Source of the DNA: Bacteroidales bacterium
GTDB taxonomy: Bacteria > Bacteroidota > Bacteroidia > Bacteroidales > F082
Assembly: GCA_024400425.1 (NCBI GenBank)
Contig: JAKSMV010000019.1
Coordinates: forward strand, 1 to 63,638
Direction: 5' to 3'
Length of the DNA stretch: 63,638 nucleotides
A program made the position numbers and the translations under genes. Of this stretch, positions 25,798 to 33,821 are shown in pieces; positions within the stretch are counted from its first letter, which is position 1; each line of letters starts with the position of its first letter. Under the pieces are notes generated by a model. That model did no database searches. It was not told the DNA's origin and saw nothing but the letters and a program-made list of their open reading frames with translations.

Positions 25798-27144
25798 TCA
25801 TCCTAAATTGCGTGAGATGTCGGTGACTATCTCGATGATTTCCTTCAGTTTGTTCTCGCTTTTGGCTTCGCACAAGAAACGGAGATAGGGCTCTGTGTTG
25901 GAAGGCCGTATGTTGAGCCACCAGTCTTTGTAGTCGAGACGATAGCCATCGAAGTCGAGGAAACGCTCGGGCTTTTCGAGGTTCGTGAAATGGTCGCGCA
26001 CGGCATCCATGATTCCCTTTTTGTGTTCCACCTTGAAATTGATTTCACCGCTGTTGTGGTATGAGGTGATCTCGGAGATGAGCTGGCTCATGGTTTTGCC
26101 TTCCTGCTTGAATTGGTTGAGAAGTCGCAACACGATGGATGCGGCCAAGAGTGCCGAGTCGGAATAGTAGAAGTCGCGGAAATAATAATGCCCGGCAAGT
26201 TCGCCGCCATATACGCCATCCAATTCGCGGAGTTTTAGAGCGGCATAGGCACGCCCAACGCGCCATGTTTCGACTTTGGCCTGATAGCGGTCAAGATATT
26301 CTTGAATGGCACGTGAACTTCTAATGTCTTGCAATACAATTCCTTCCTGTTTTTGCTCGCCGATGAAAAAGTTACCCAAAAAGGCGATGATGAGGTCGGG
26401 CGAGATGAAGTTGCCTTTCTCGTCGATGAACGTGATACGGTCGGCGTCGCCATCAAAGAGCAGACCGATGTCGCATTTCTCCTTGATTACCAGCGCCTTG
26501 ATTTGTTCTTGGTTCTCAGCCTCTAAAGGATTGGGTTCGTGACTTGGGAAGTTGCCGTCGAGGGTGTCGTTGATGTAATGTGCTTGGCCGATGAGGTCGT
26601 GAACGAACAGCGACGACATGCCGTTGCTGCAATCTACCGCAATATTAAGAGCCGAGAGGTCGCCCACAAACTGCTTCTGGAAAACAAGATAGTCATCTTT
26701 CACTTCCTTGTGGCGTATCGTTCCACGTTGTGCGACGGGCATGCAAGGCGTGTCGCTTTCCACCAGGGCTTCCAATCGGTTCAGGCCTGTGTCGTAGCCC
26801 ACGGGTAGGGCGTTGGCAGTCGAAATCTTTAGCCCGTTGTGGTTCTTCGGGTTGTGCGAAGCGGTAATCTGCACCGAGGCTTCGTAGCCATATTTTGCCG
26901 TTGACCAATAGACGAGTGGGGTAGAGGCCAACCCGATGTCATCCACATCGCAGCCCGCATCGTTGAGACCGCGGGCAAGTTGCGTAAAAAGGGTGTCGGA
27001 CGAAAGACGCATGTCGCGTCCTACCAAGAAGGTCTTGGCTTTGAGAATCTGCGGCAGGAAATAACCAATGCGGTAGGCAATGTCTTCGTTGAGGTCGGTG
27101 CCCCATTCGCCGCGTATGTCGTAGGCTTTGAATGCTTTCATCAT
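25798..27144 (-). CDS. Phosphomannomutase / phosphoglucomutase
   Basis: 448 residues, the usual length for the alpha-D-phosphohexomutase family. It interconverts hexose 1- and 6-phosphates (mannose and/or glucose) to feed nucleotide-sugar, LPS and glycan synthesis in the cytosol. Visible motifs: the substrate-entry AYDIRG (7-12), the phosphoserine loop TASHNPK with Ser96, the Mg2+ loop DGDADR (231-236), the sugar-specificity loop GELAGHYYF, and the C-terminal phosphate-binding RPSNTEPYLR. Its start overlaps the mltG stop by 4 bases, so translational coupling is likely. Mannose versus glucose preference cannot be decided from sequence alone. Confidence 0.95.
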   Translation of the reverse strand: MMKAFKAYDIRGEWGTDLNEDIAYRIGYFLPQILKAKTFLVGRDMRLSSDTLFTQLARGLNDAGCDVDDIGLASTPLVYWSTAKYGYEASVQITASHNPKNHNGLKISTANALPVGYDTGLNRLEALVESDTPCMPVAQRGTIRHKEVKDDYLVFQKQFVGDLSALNIAVDCSNGMSSLFVHDLIGQAHYINDTLDGNFPSHEPNPLEAENQEQIKALVIKEKCDIGLLFDGDADRITFIDEKGNFISPDLIIAFLGNFFIGEQKQEGIVLQDIRSSRAIQEYLDRYQAKVETWRVGRAYAALKLRELDGVYGGELAGHYYFRDFYYSDSALLAASIVLRLLNQFKQEGKTMSQLISEITSYHNSGEINFKVEHKKGIMDAVRDHFTNLEKPERFLDFDGYRLDYKDWWLNIRPSNTEPYLRFLCEAKSENKLKEIIEIVTDISRNLG

Positions 27145-28253
27145 TTGATTCCTCTCTTGTTTAGTGCCTGTTGGTATTTGGCAGCGTTTCGGTTGTGCTC
27201 GGTGAGTGTCTTGGCGAAGTTATGGTAGCCAGAGAAGTCTTCTTTTGCGCAGAAATAGAAGTGGTTGTGCTTTTCGGCATCGAGAACTGAGTTGATGGCG
27301 ACAAGCGATGGGATGCAGATCGGACCTGGAGGAAGGCCTGCATATTTATAGGTGTTGTATGGCGATTCCACTTCTTTGTGGACGTTTAGCACGCGCTTGA
27401 TGTCGAAGTCGTTGAGGGCAAAGATAAGTGTGGGATCGGCTTGAAGCAACCAGTTGCTTTTCAGTCGGTTGAGATAGACACCAGCGATGCGTGGCATCTC
27501 GTCGGTCTTGTTGCTCTCCTTGCAAACTATGGAAGCCAATGTGCTTACTTCGGTCGGTGTCATGTCGAGTTTCTTGGCTTTAGCCAAACGCTCGTCATTC
27601 CAAAACTTGTCGTATTCTTGTTGCATGCGGTAAACGAATTCTTGCGCGTCGGTGTCCCAATAGAACTCGTAGGTGTTGGGAATGAAGAGGGCGGGGATGG
27701 TGTAGGTGTTGAATCCCAATCCTTTGATGTATTCCTTGTTGTGGAGCAATGAGGCAATGGAGGCCGAGTCGGCTTCAATCTGCTTTGAGATGCGTCCGGC
27801 CAGTTGGTCAATGTTGCGGATGTTGTTGAACGTAACCATCACTGGCGACTGCATACCGCCGCGCAGCATGTTGACCAGGCGGTTGTTGTTGGTCCCGTCT
27901 TTGATGACGTAGCGTCCGGGCTTGACGTGGTCGGGGTATTCCTTCTTCTTGGCGACCCATTCGAAACTCTTCTTGTTGACGATGATGCCAGCTTCGAAAA
28001 GCGCGTTTTTCGCTTGTTCATAGTCGCTGCCCGTATGGATGAAGACGACGGCATCGTTGCCATCAGCAGTCTTGACATTAGGTGTCATGACCATTCGGTA
28101 AAACCAATAGCCGAATGCTAAAGCGAAGATGAAAAGGATGGCGAGCACCACGACGATGGTCAGGCCGATGCGTTTCTTCGGTTTGCCTTTTTTGCTTTTC
28201 TTCGTCTTCTTTGTCTTCTTCTCGTCAGGAAGTTTAGTCTGTATCTTAACCAT
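27141..28253 (-). CDS. mltG: Endolytic murein transglycosylase MltG
   Basis: 370 residues. MltG cleaves nascent glycan strands in the periplasm and sets their length. A lysine-rich cytoplasmic tail (residues 1-29) is followed by one transmembrane helix (about 30-53), a LysM-like region and the YceG domain. The catalytic glutamate is Glu246 in SIVCKES, and other family motifs include IAGVYLNRL, LQADPT, YNTY and GLPPGPICIPS. The gene overlaps the upstream GNAT gene by 8 bases and the downstream mutase by 4, so it is a tightly coupled operon member. Confidence 0.95.
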   Translation of the reverse strand: MVKIQTKLPDEKKTKKTKKSKKGKPKKRIGLTIVVVLAILFIFALAFGYWFYRMVMTPNVKTADGNDAVVFIHTGSDYEQAKNALFEAGIIVNKKSFEWVAKKKEYPDHVKPGRYVIKDGTNNNRLVNMLRGGMQSPVMVTFNNIRNIDQLAGRISKQIEADSASIASLLHNKEYIKGLGFNTYTIPALFIPNTYEFYWDTDAQEFVYRMQQEYDKFWNDERLAKAKKLDMTPTEVSTLASIVCKESNKTDEMPRIAGVYLNRLKSNWLLQADPTLIFALNDFDIKRVLNVHKEVESPYNTYKYAGLPPGPICIPSLVAINSVLDAEKHNHFYFCAKEDFSGYHNFAKTLTEHNRNAAKYQQALNKRGIK

Positions 28254-28761
28254 TGTTAATTAGTTGATAGTCGAAAATGTCAGTAAATCCGTTGGGAGTC
28301 TTTTTCCATTGTTTGCGATGTCCGCAAGGCTCGAAACCTACGCTCTCGAAAAGATGCTGGCTGTCGGCGTTGTCATTGTCGATGGAGCAATACACTTGGT
28401 GCAGCATCAGGTTTTCGAAAAGGTATTGTATGGTCATCACGAGAGCATTGTGGGCATGTCCTTGGTGGCGGAAATCCTTTTGGATGAGGATGCCTAATCC
28501 CGCTCTCTCGTTGATGGCATCGTAGTCGAAGATGTCGATGCAGCCGATGGTCTTGCCGTCAGATTCAATCATCAGGCGGAGCTGGTTGCACGAAACCAAG
28601 TTGTTGCTGCTCTGCAGGAACTGCTCGATTTGGTAAAGCGAATAGGGGACATAATTATCACTAACGTGCCACACTTCGCGGTCGTTTTCCCATTCGTAGA
28701 TTTGCAGTGCATCGCTTGGTTCGGCACTTCGCAATGCGGTTTCGCCTTTCTTGATGAACAT
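28246..28761 (-). CDS. GNAT N-acetyltransferase (RimJ/RimL-like)
   Basis: 171 residues. Typical GNAT fold of the ribosomal-protein or spermidine acetyltransferase type: N-terminal LRSAEPSDALQIYEWEND, a central strand IGCIDIFDYD, the acetyl-CoA loop region KDFRHQGHAHNAL (about 99-111, the R/Q-x-x-G-x-A/G equivalent) and a C-terminal DNADSQHLFESVGFE. Acceptor substrate unknown. First gene of the GNAT-mltG-mutase-DUF2279 operon, with a -7 promoter element just upstream. Confidence 0.88.
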   Translation of the reverse strand: MFIKKGETALRSAEPSDALQIYEWENDREVWHVSDNYVPYSLYQIEQFLQSSNNLVSCNQLRLMIESDGKTIGCIDIFDYDAINERAGLGILIQKDFRHQGHAHNALVMTIQYLFENLMLHQVYCSIDNDNADSQHLFESVGFEPCGHRKQWKKTPNGFTDIFDYQLINNG

Positions 28762-28783
28762 CTTTGACCTATTAAAATAAATT

Positions 28784-28792
28784 GCAAAAATA
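28784..28792 (-). promoter_or_regulatory. -7 promoter element for the GNAT-mltG operon
   Basis: Reads TATTTTTGC on the minus strand, 22 bases upstream of the GNAT start at 28761. Confidence 0.7.
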
Positions 28793-28833
28793 GTAAATTA
28801 TTTCTCAAAAAAACGAAATGACATTTTGTCGTG

Positions 28834-28850
28834 TGGCACAAGTTTTGATA
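28834..28850 (+). promoter_or_regulatory. Candidate sigma-54 type -24/-12 element upstream of htrA
   Basis: TGGCAC, five bases, then TTGAT: the GG and the following G-A are 10 bases apart, as in sigma-54 promoters (consensus TGGCAC-N5-TTGCW), with one departure (GA instead of GC). It lies 100 bases upstream of the htrA ATG. A weaker housekeeping-like element (TATCTTTA, 28927-28934) is nearer the start. Tentative. Confidence 0.35.
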
Positions 28851-28949
28851 AAAAATCGAGGCCAAATACAATAAAGAAACAAAAACTTCATTATTGGAGT
28901 TGAAAAGAAACCGAATAGAAACTATATATCTTTAAATCATACCCGTAAA

Positions 28950-30407
28950 ATGAAAAAGACAAGCTTTATCTTGATGCTTGCCATGCTATTTGTGGCAGCA
29001 TCGTGCAATCAGAAACAGAATGCCGAACCTCAAGAAGAGGAACCGCAACCCGTCGCAACCATTGAACAGCAGCAGCCTGTCGTGCAGCATGCTGCTTTTG
29101 TCCCTGTTGGCGACACTCCCGACTTTGTGAACGCAGCCGAAAAGAGTGTTGATGCTGTGGTGCACATCAAAACGAAAATCATCAAGCAGACCACTACCTA
29201 TAACGACTTCTTTGGCGCTTTGCTGCAACAGTTCTATGGCATGCCAGGACAAGCACAGAAGCAATACCTGGAGGCATACGGTTCGGGGGTCGTGCTCACT
29301 CCCGATGGCTATATCGTCACCAACAACCACGTCGTGGAAGGCGCCGATGAAGTGGAAATCACCTTCAATAACCATGTGAAGAAGGCAGCAACGATTATCG
29401 CTACCGATCCAACTACCGACTTGGCCTTGATTAAGGTAGAAGGCTCCGATTATGACTTTTTGACCTTTGGCGATTCCGACAATGTGAGGATAGGCGAGTG
29501 GGTGTTGGCGGTAGGTAATCCTTTCCAACTTTCGTCAACGGTTACCGCTGGTATCGTAAGCGCAAAGGCTCGCGACATCAGCATCTTGGGCGAAGGCACC
29601 TCAGTGGAATCGTTCATTCAGACCGATGCAGCTGTCAATCCCGGAAATAGTGGCGGCGCCTTGGTCAACCTGAAGGGGGAACTTGTTGGCATCAATGCGG
29701 CTATCGCTTCGCATACAGGCTCTTATGAGGGCTATTCGTTTGCCATTCCATCGAACATCGTGCGCAAGGTGGTTGACGACCTGCTGCTTTATGGTGAGAC
29801 ACAACGCGGCTATCTCGGCGTGCAAGTTGGTGAAATGAATGAAGAATTGGCAGAGAAGTGTGGACTCGATACTCCTCAAGGCTTGTATGTAGCTATTGTC
29901 ACCGAAGGCGGTGCTGCCGAAAAGTCAGGTATCAAGAACGGCGATGCTATCATCTCTATCAACGGAAAGAAGGTGAATACCTATACACAACTCATTGAGA
30001 GTGTGCGCCAATACCGCCCTGGTGACCAAGTCAATGTGGAAGTGGTTCGCGCAGGACAACACATGAATTTCGATGTCACGCTGCTCAACGAATCTGGTAA
30101 TGTAGAAATCGTGAAGAAGGGCGACAAGTTCTTCAATTCGGAACTCGGCTTGACCTTGCAGGCCATCGACCAAAATGACAAAAGCAAGTACGGATTGAAA
30201 AATGGACTGAAAATTGCTATTATTCATGAGGGCCGCTTCGAAGGTTCGGGCATTCCTGAGGGTTTCATCATCCTTTCGGTGAACGGCATGAGTGTGAACA
30301 GCAAGGAAGACTTGCAGAAAGCACTCGCGAACAGCAAACGTGGACGTAACTATTTCGATGGTATCTATCCGAATGGTATGAAAGTGAGTTTTGAATATTT
30401 TAACTGA
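28950..30407 (+). CDS. htrA: Do/DegP-family serine protease (HtrA)
   Basis: 485 residues. Periplasmic quality-control protease. An N-terminal export signal ends in AASC at residue 19, so it may be a lipoprotein, though the lipobox is imperfect. The catalytic triad is visible: His127 (NNHVVEG), Asp157 (TTDLALIK), Ser234 (NPGNSGGAL). Two PDZ domains follow: about 290-380, starting near the RGYLGVQVGE motif, and about 395-485. A low-complexity Glu/Pro/Gln linker (25-45) precedes the protease domain. rpoD follows 41 bases later on the same strand. Confidence 0.95.
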   Translation: MKKTSFILMLAMLFVAASCNQKQNAEPQEEEPQPVATIEQQQPVVQHAAFVPVGDTPDFVNAAEKSVDAVVHIKTKIIKQTTTYNDFFGALLQQFYGMPGQAQKQYLEAYGSGVVLTPDGYIVTNNHVVEGADEVEITFNNHVKKAATIIATDPTTDLALIKVEGSDYDFLTFGDSDNVRIGEWVLAVGNPFQLSSTVTAGIVSAKARDISILGEGTSVESFIQTDAAVNPGNSGGALVNLKGELVGINAAIASHTGSYEGYSFAIPSNIVRKVVDDLLLYGETQRGYLGVQVGEMNEELAEKCGLDTPQGLYVAIVTEGGAAEKSGIKNGDAIISINGKKVNTYTQLIESVRQYRPGDQVNVEVVRAGQHMNFDVTLLNESGNVEIVKKGDKFFNSELGLTLQAIDQNDKSKYGLKNGLKIAIIHEGRFEGSGIPEGFIILSVNGMSVNSKEDLQKALANSKRGRNYFDGIYPNGMKVSFEYFN

Positions 30408-30448
30408 TTAAAAATTAGTTCATTATAAACAATTTAAGATTATAGAAA

Positions 30449-31315
30449 ATGAGACAACTGAAAATTTCAAGACAGATCACCAATCGTGGTGAGGGCAATC
30501 TCGACAAGTATCTTGCCGACATCGCCAAGGAACGCCTCTTGACCGCTGAGGAGGAAGTGGAACTTGCCCAACGCATCAAGGCGGGCGACAAGGCTGCGTT
30601 GGACCAATTAGTACGGTCGAACTTGCGCTTCGTGGTTTCGGTGGCCAAGCAATACCAGAACCAAGGCTTGGGCTTGCCTGACCTCATCAACGAAGGCAAC
30701 TTGGGCTTGGTGAAGGCTGCCCAACGTTTCGACGAGACCCGCGGCTTCAAGTTCATCTCGTATGCTGTGTGGTGGATCCGCCAGAGCATCCTTCAGGCTG
30801 TGGCTGAACAGTCGCGCATCATTCGTCTGCCCATGAACCAGGTTGGCGCCATCTCGAAGGTGAAGAAGATGGCCTCCATCATGGAACAGGAGTTGGAACG
30901 TAAACCTTCGGTAGCCGAAATTGCAGAGGCCGTGGGCATGACCGAAGCCAAGGTGGAGGAACTTCTTAACCTCAATACGCATCATGTCTCGACTGATGCA
31001 CCTATCGACGACGACGGCGAAGCCAACTTCTTGGATGTGTTTGTGCAAGCCGATGCCAAGCAAACCGACGAAGCAGTGGAACAGGAATCGGAGAGTAAGG
31101 CCATACGCCAGTCGCTCGACAAACTCAGTGAACGTGAACGTCAAGTCATCTGCCACTATTTCGGTTTGGGCACGCCGCGCGAATACTCGTTAGAAGAAAT
31201 CGCCATTAAGTTTGACCTATCGAGAGAACGTGTGCGAAACATCCGCGACAAGGCACTAAAGAAGATGAAAACGCAGACCGACAGCGCGCTTTATCAGATG
31301 TATGTGAATGGATAA
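30449..31315 (+). CDS. rpoD: Primary sigma factor RpoD (SigA)
   Basis: 288 residues, the short form typical of Bacteroidetes, without the long acidic region 1.1. Region 1.2 is near residues 15-45. Region 2 contains NLRFVVSVAKQYQNQGL, DLINEGNLGL and the -10-recognising RGFKFISYAVWWIRQ. Region 3 contains RLPMNQ and KVKKM. Region 4 carries a helix-turn-helix (EYSLEEIAIKFDLSRERVRN). It directs RNA polymerase to housekeeping promoters, which in this phylum are TTTG / TAnnTTTG, exactly the element seen before many genes in this window. A strong terminator follows immediately. Confidence 0.97.
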   Translation: MRQLKISRQITNRGEGNLDKYLADIAKERLLTAEEEVELAQRIKAGDKAALDQLVRSNLRFVVSVAKQYQNQGLGLPDLINEGNLGLVKAAQRFDETRGFKFISYAVWWIRQSILQAVAEQSRIIRLPMNQVGAISKVKKMASIMEQELERKPSVAEIAEAVGMTEAKVEELLNLNTHHVSTDAPIDDDGEANFLDVFVQADAKQTDEAVEQESESKAIRQSLDKLSERERQVICHYFGLGTPREYSLEEIAIKFDLSRERVRNIRDKALKKMKTQTDSALYQMYVNG

Positions 31316-31320
31316 TGACT

Positions 31321-31354
31321 TAGGGGGCAAAAAAAAAGCCCCCTAAATTTTTTT
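31321..31354 (+). terminator. Intrinsic terminator after rpoD
   Basis: Perfect 8-bp stem TAGGGGGC / GCCCCCTA around a 9-A loop, followed by AA and seven T. It starts five bases after the rpoD stop. Confidence 0.95.
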
Positions 31355-31370
31355 ATAATGGAATAATCTC

Positions 31371-31379
31371 TATCTTTGC
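31371..31379 (+). promoter_or_regulatory. -7 promoter element for the GAPDH gene
   Basis: Reads TATCTTTGC, directly after the rpoD terminator and 55 bases before ATG 31435, leaving a leader of about 50 bases. Confidence 0.75.
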
Positions 31380-31434
31380 CCGAAATCTAAACAGCAAATT
31401 CAATTCAAATACTTATCAACATAAAATTACTGAC

Positions 31435-32886
31435 ATGAGTGAAAACTTTGAATCCTCGCTGAAGGCTTGGAATGAAAACGAAAAAGCCGCCAATGAATTC
31501 ATCAACATCGTTGGCAAACTGTGGTACGATAAATCAGTTGAACTGATTCTGTTGCGTTCGCTGCTCGTGAACCGTGGTTCGGGCAAGATCCTCAACAAGC
31601 ACCTTCGTGCAGAAGGCGTTCTGGGCAAACCGGTACGCGTGCAAGACTCCCTGCTGATTGCAAAGGCCATCCTGGCTGAAAACATAGCTCCGGCTCGTAT
31701 CGACATCGGTCGCTTGAATTCGGAATGGACCGACGAGAAGGAAAAGTATAATAATAATGTGTCGGATTTCGTCCGCGACAAGCTTTCGGCTTTCATCGAC
31801 GTGGCTCCACGCAGCAATAAGTCGCAAGACGTCATCCTTTACGGTTTTGGCCGTATCGGTCGTATCCTCTGCCGCGAGATGACGGAAATGGCTGGCAATG
31901 GCACCAACCTTCGTGTGCGCGCCATCGTCACCCGCAAGAACTCACCAGAAGATATCGCCAAGCGTATCAACTTGTTCCGCACCGACTCGGTTCATGGCTA
32001 TTTCCATGGCGTGTGCCGTCCTTTGATTGAAGAGAAGGCCATGATGGTGAACGGACAAAAGATTCTCTTCCTCGAAGCCAACAATCCTGAAGACCTCGAC
32101 TATGAAGCCTACGACATCCACGACGCATTGTTGATCGACAATACGGGTGTGTTCCGCGACAGAGAAGCCCTCTCTCGCCACCTCAAAGCCAAAGGTGTCT
32201 CGAAAGTGTTGCTTACCGCTCCAGGTAAGGGTGACATCCCGAATGTAGTCTATGGTGTCAACCAAGACACGCTTGACCTCGAAAACGAAAAGATTTTCTC
32301 GGCTGCATCATGCACCACCAACGCCATCGTCCCTGGACTGGAAGTGATGCTGAACAACTTTGGCATCGTGAAGGGTCACATCGAGACCATCCACTCCTAC
32401 ACCAACGACCAGAACCTGCTCGACAACTACCACAAGAAAGAACGTCGTGGCCGTTCTGCTGCCTTGAACATGGTTATCACCGAAACTGGTGCAGGCAAGG
32501 CCGCAGCCAAGGCGCTGCCTCAACTGGCAGGTAAGCTGACAAGCAATGCTGTCCGTGTTCCTACACCGGACGTTTCGTTGGCAGTGCTCGCTCTCGACCT
32601 TGAGCGTGAAACTACCGTCGAAGAGGTCAACGAAGCCTTCCGCATCGCTTGCCTGAAGGGTAACCTTATCGAGCAAATCCGTTTCAGCCAAAACACCGAA
32701 TTCGTCTCGTCTGATGGCATCGGCGACTCATGCGCTTGCATCTTCGACGCTCCTGCCACCAAGGTCTCGGCTGACGGCAAGACTGTAATCCTTTACTTAT
32801 GGTACGATAACGAATTTGGCTATAGCAACCAAGTGATTCGTCTCGCTCGCCATATAGGCCAAGTGAAGAGCTACAGATACTATTAA
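31435..32886 (+). CDS. gap: Glyceraldehyde-3-phosphate dehydrogenase, long form
   Basis: 483 residues. Oxidises glyceraldehyde 3-phosphate with NAD(P)+ and phosphate in glycolysis or the reverse in gluconeogenesis. The classical domain begins near residue 127 with the Rossmann motif YGFGRIGR. The catalytic cysteine is Cys293 in SAASCTTNA, and YDNEFGYSNQV lies near the C-terminus. The first ~125 residues are an extension absent from standard 335-residue GAPDH but known in a long subfamily found in Bacteroidetes and some Proteobacteria. The exact cofactor is not decided by the sequence. Own promoter and terminator, so monocistronic. Confidence 0.95.
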   Translation: MSENFESSLKAWNENEKAANEFINIVGKLWYDKSVELILLRSLLVNRGSGKILNKHLRAEGVLGKPVRVQDSLLIAKAILAENIAPARIDIGRLNSEWTDEKEKYNNNVSDFVRDKLSAFIDVAPRSNKSQDVILYGFGRIGRILCREMTEMAGNGTNLRVRAIVTRKNSPEDIAKRINLFRTDSVHGYFHGVCRPLIEEKAMMVNGQKILFLEANNPEDLDYEAYDIHDALLIDNTGVFRDREALSRHLKAKGVSKVLLTAPGKGDIPNVVYGVNQDTLDLENEKIFSAASCTTNAIVPGLEVMLNNFGIVKGHIETIHSYTNDQNLLDNYHKKERRGRSAALNMVITETGAGKAAAKALPQLAGKLTSNAVRVPTPDVSLAVLALDLERETTVEEVNEAFRIACLKGNLIEQIRFSQNTEFVSSDGIGDSCACIFDAPATKVSADGKTVILYLWYDNEFGYSNQVIRLARHIGQVKSYRYY

Positions 32887-32908
32887 TTGTGGAAAATCCC
32901 ACGCAATG

Positions 32909-32942
32909 AAAGAGGGTGACAGCGTGCTGTCATCCTCTTTTT
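32909..32942 (+). terminator. Intrinsic terminator after gap
   Basis: 14-bp stem (AAAGAGGGTGACAG with CTGTCATCCTCTTT, one G-T pair), CGTG loop, then a short T run. Confidence 0.92.
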
Positions 32943-33036
32943 ATGTATCGCTATGGAATGTGAAACATGAACTTTTATCATCAATCTAATTTATAATAAA
33001 TCTAAATTTATCATATTTTGATGATTATTTATTGTT

Positions 33037-33091
33037 ATTCGATAAATATTATTATTTTTGCGCATCGCTTAACAATAAAAATTTATCGAAT
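33037..33091. promoter_or_regulatory. Inverted-repeat candidate operator around the DUF2975/HTH promoter
   Basis: ATTCGATAAAT (33037-33047) and its exact reverse complement ATTTATCGAAT (33081-33091) flank the -7 element at 33053-33061 and the start of the gene. A third, 9-of-11 copy (ATTTATCATAT) lies at 33006-33016. The downstream small HTH protein is the obvious candidate to bind here (autoregulation); this is inference. Confidence 0.5.
33053..33061 (+). promoter_or_regulatory. -7 promoter element for the DUF2975/HTH operon
   Basis: Reads TATTTTTGC, 31 bases before ATG 33093. It shows that the longer frame starting at 33018 would lie above the transcription start. Confidence 0.7.
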
Positions 33092-33092
33092 T

Positions 33093-33587
33093 ATGAAACA
33101 GAGAATTTTCAAAGACATCAGAATGGTTTGCATCATCGCCTTGGTCTTGTGTGGCATCTGGGCATTAGTGATGCTAGGCCATTTCCTAACGATGTGCCTC
33201 GCTCCAAATCATGATTTCTTCAGCAGAATGGCAGGTTTGAATATAATGGATTGGACTACGCACACCAATGCGAAAATCATTTATTTCATCGTTTATGTGA
33301 TATGTACTGCCATCATGATTTGGCTATGCGTGAAAGTTGTTTGCAACATTCTGAAAGGCATCAAAGAGGGCATGGTTTTCCCAAAAAGCAATGTGAAACT
33401 GTTATATTGGTTGTCACTTGCCGATTTTGTTTACATGGCCGTCAATCGGAATTCAACTTTTCTTTATGATTATTACAGTATTTATTTTAACCACGACAAT
33501 TTCACCACACCATTCATCATTCTGATTATTGCCATGATGTACAAGGTTGCGTCACAGGCCGTTGAGGAGAACAACCTAACCATTTGA
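33093..33587 (+). CDS. DUF2975 family membrane protein
   Basis: 164 residues from ATG 33093. Four hydrophobic helices are apparent: near residues 10-32 (VCIIALVLCGIWALVMLGHF), 62-85 (IIYFIVYVICTAIMIWLCVKV), 105-120 and 136-155. This matches the DUF2975 family, usually encoded next to a small YozG-like HTH protein, as here (three-base gap). The family is thought to work with that regulator, perhaps sensing a membrane signal; the signal is unknown. A -7 element and inverted repeats precede the gene. Confidence 0.82.
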   Translation: MKQRIFKDIRMVCIIALVLCGIWALVMLGHFLTMCLAPNHDFFSRMAGLNIMDWTTHTNAKIIYFIVYVICTAIMIWLCVKVVCNILKGIKEGMVFPKSNVKLLYWLSLADFVYMAVNRNSTFLYDYYSIYFNHDNFTTPFIILIIAMMYKVASQAVEENNLTI

Positions 33588-33590
33588 GCC

Positions 33591-33794
33591 ATGATTATCG
33601 TGAATTTAGATGTAATGCTCGCCAAACGCAAGATGCAGTTGAGCGAACTCGCCGAGAAAGTCGGCATTACCTTAGCCAATCTCTCCATTCTGAAAACTGG
33701 CAAGGCCAAAGCTATCCGTTTTTCGACTTTGGATGCCATCTGCAAATATTTGGACTGTACACCGGGCGACATTTTGGAATATCGGGAAGAATGA
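33591..33794 (+). CDS. YozG-like XRE-family HTH regulator
   Basis: 67 residues, essentially a single Cro/CI-type helix-turn-helix: AKRKMQLSELAEKVGIT (helices 1-2), then LANLSILKTGKAKAIRFSTLDAI, then CKYLDCTPGDILEY, which is the common YozG/XRE ending. It begins three bases after the DUF2975 stop. It probably represses its own operon through the AT-rich inverted repeats at 33037-33091. Confidence 0.92.
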   Translation: MIIVNLDVMLAKRKMQLSELAEKVGITLANLSILKTGKAKAIRFSTLDAICKYLDCTPGDILEYREE

Positions 33795-33821
33795 TAGCTA
33801 ATAATTTAAAAAATATGAAAT

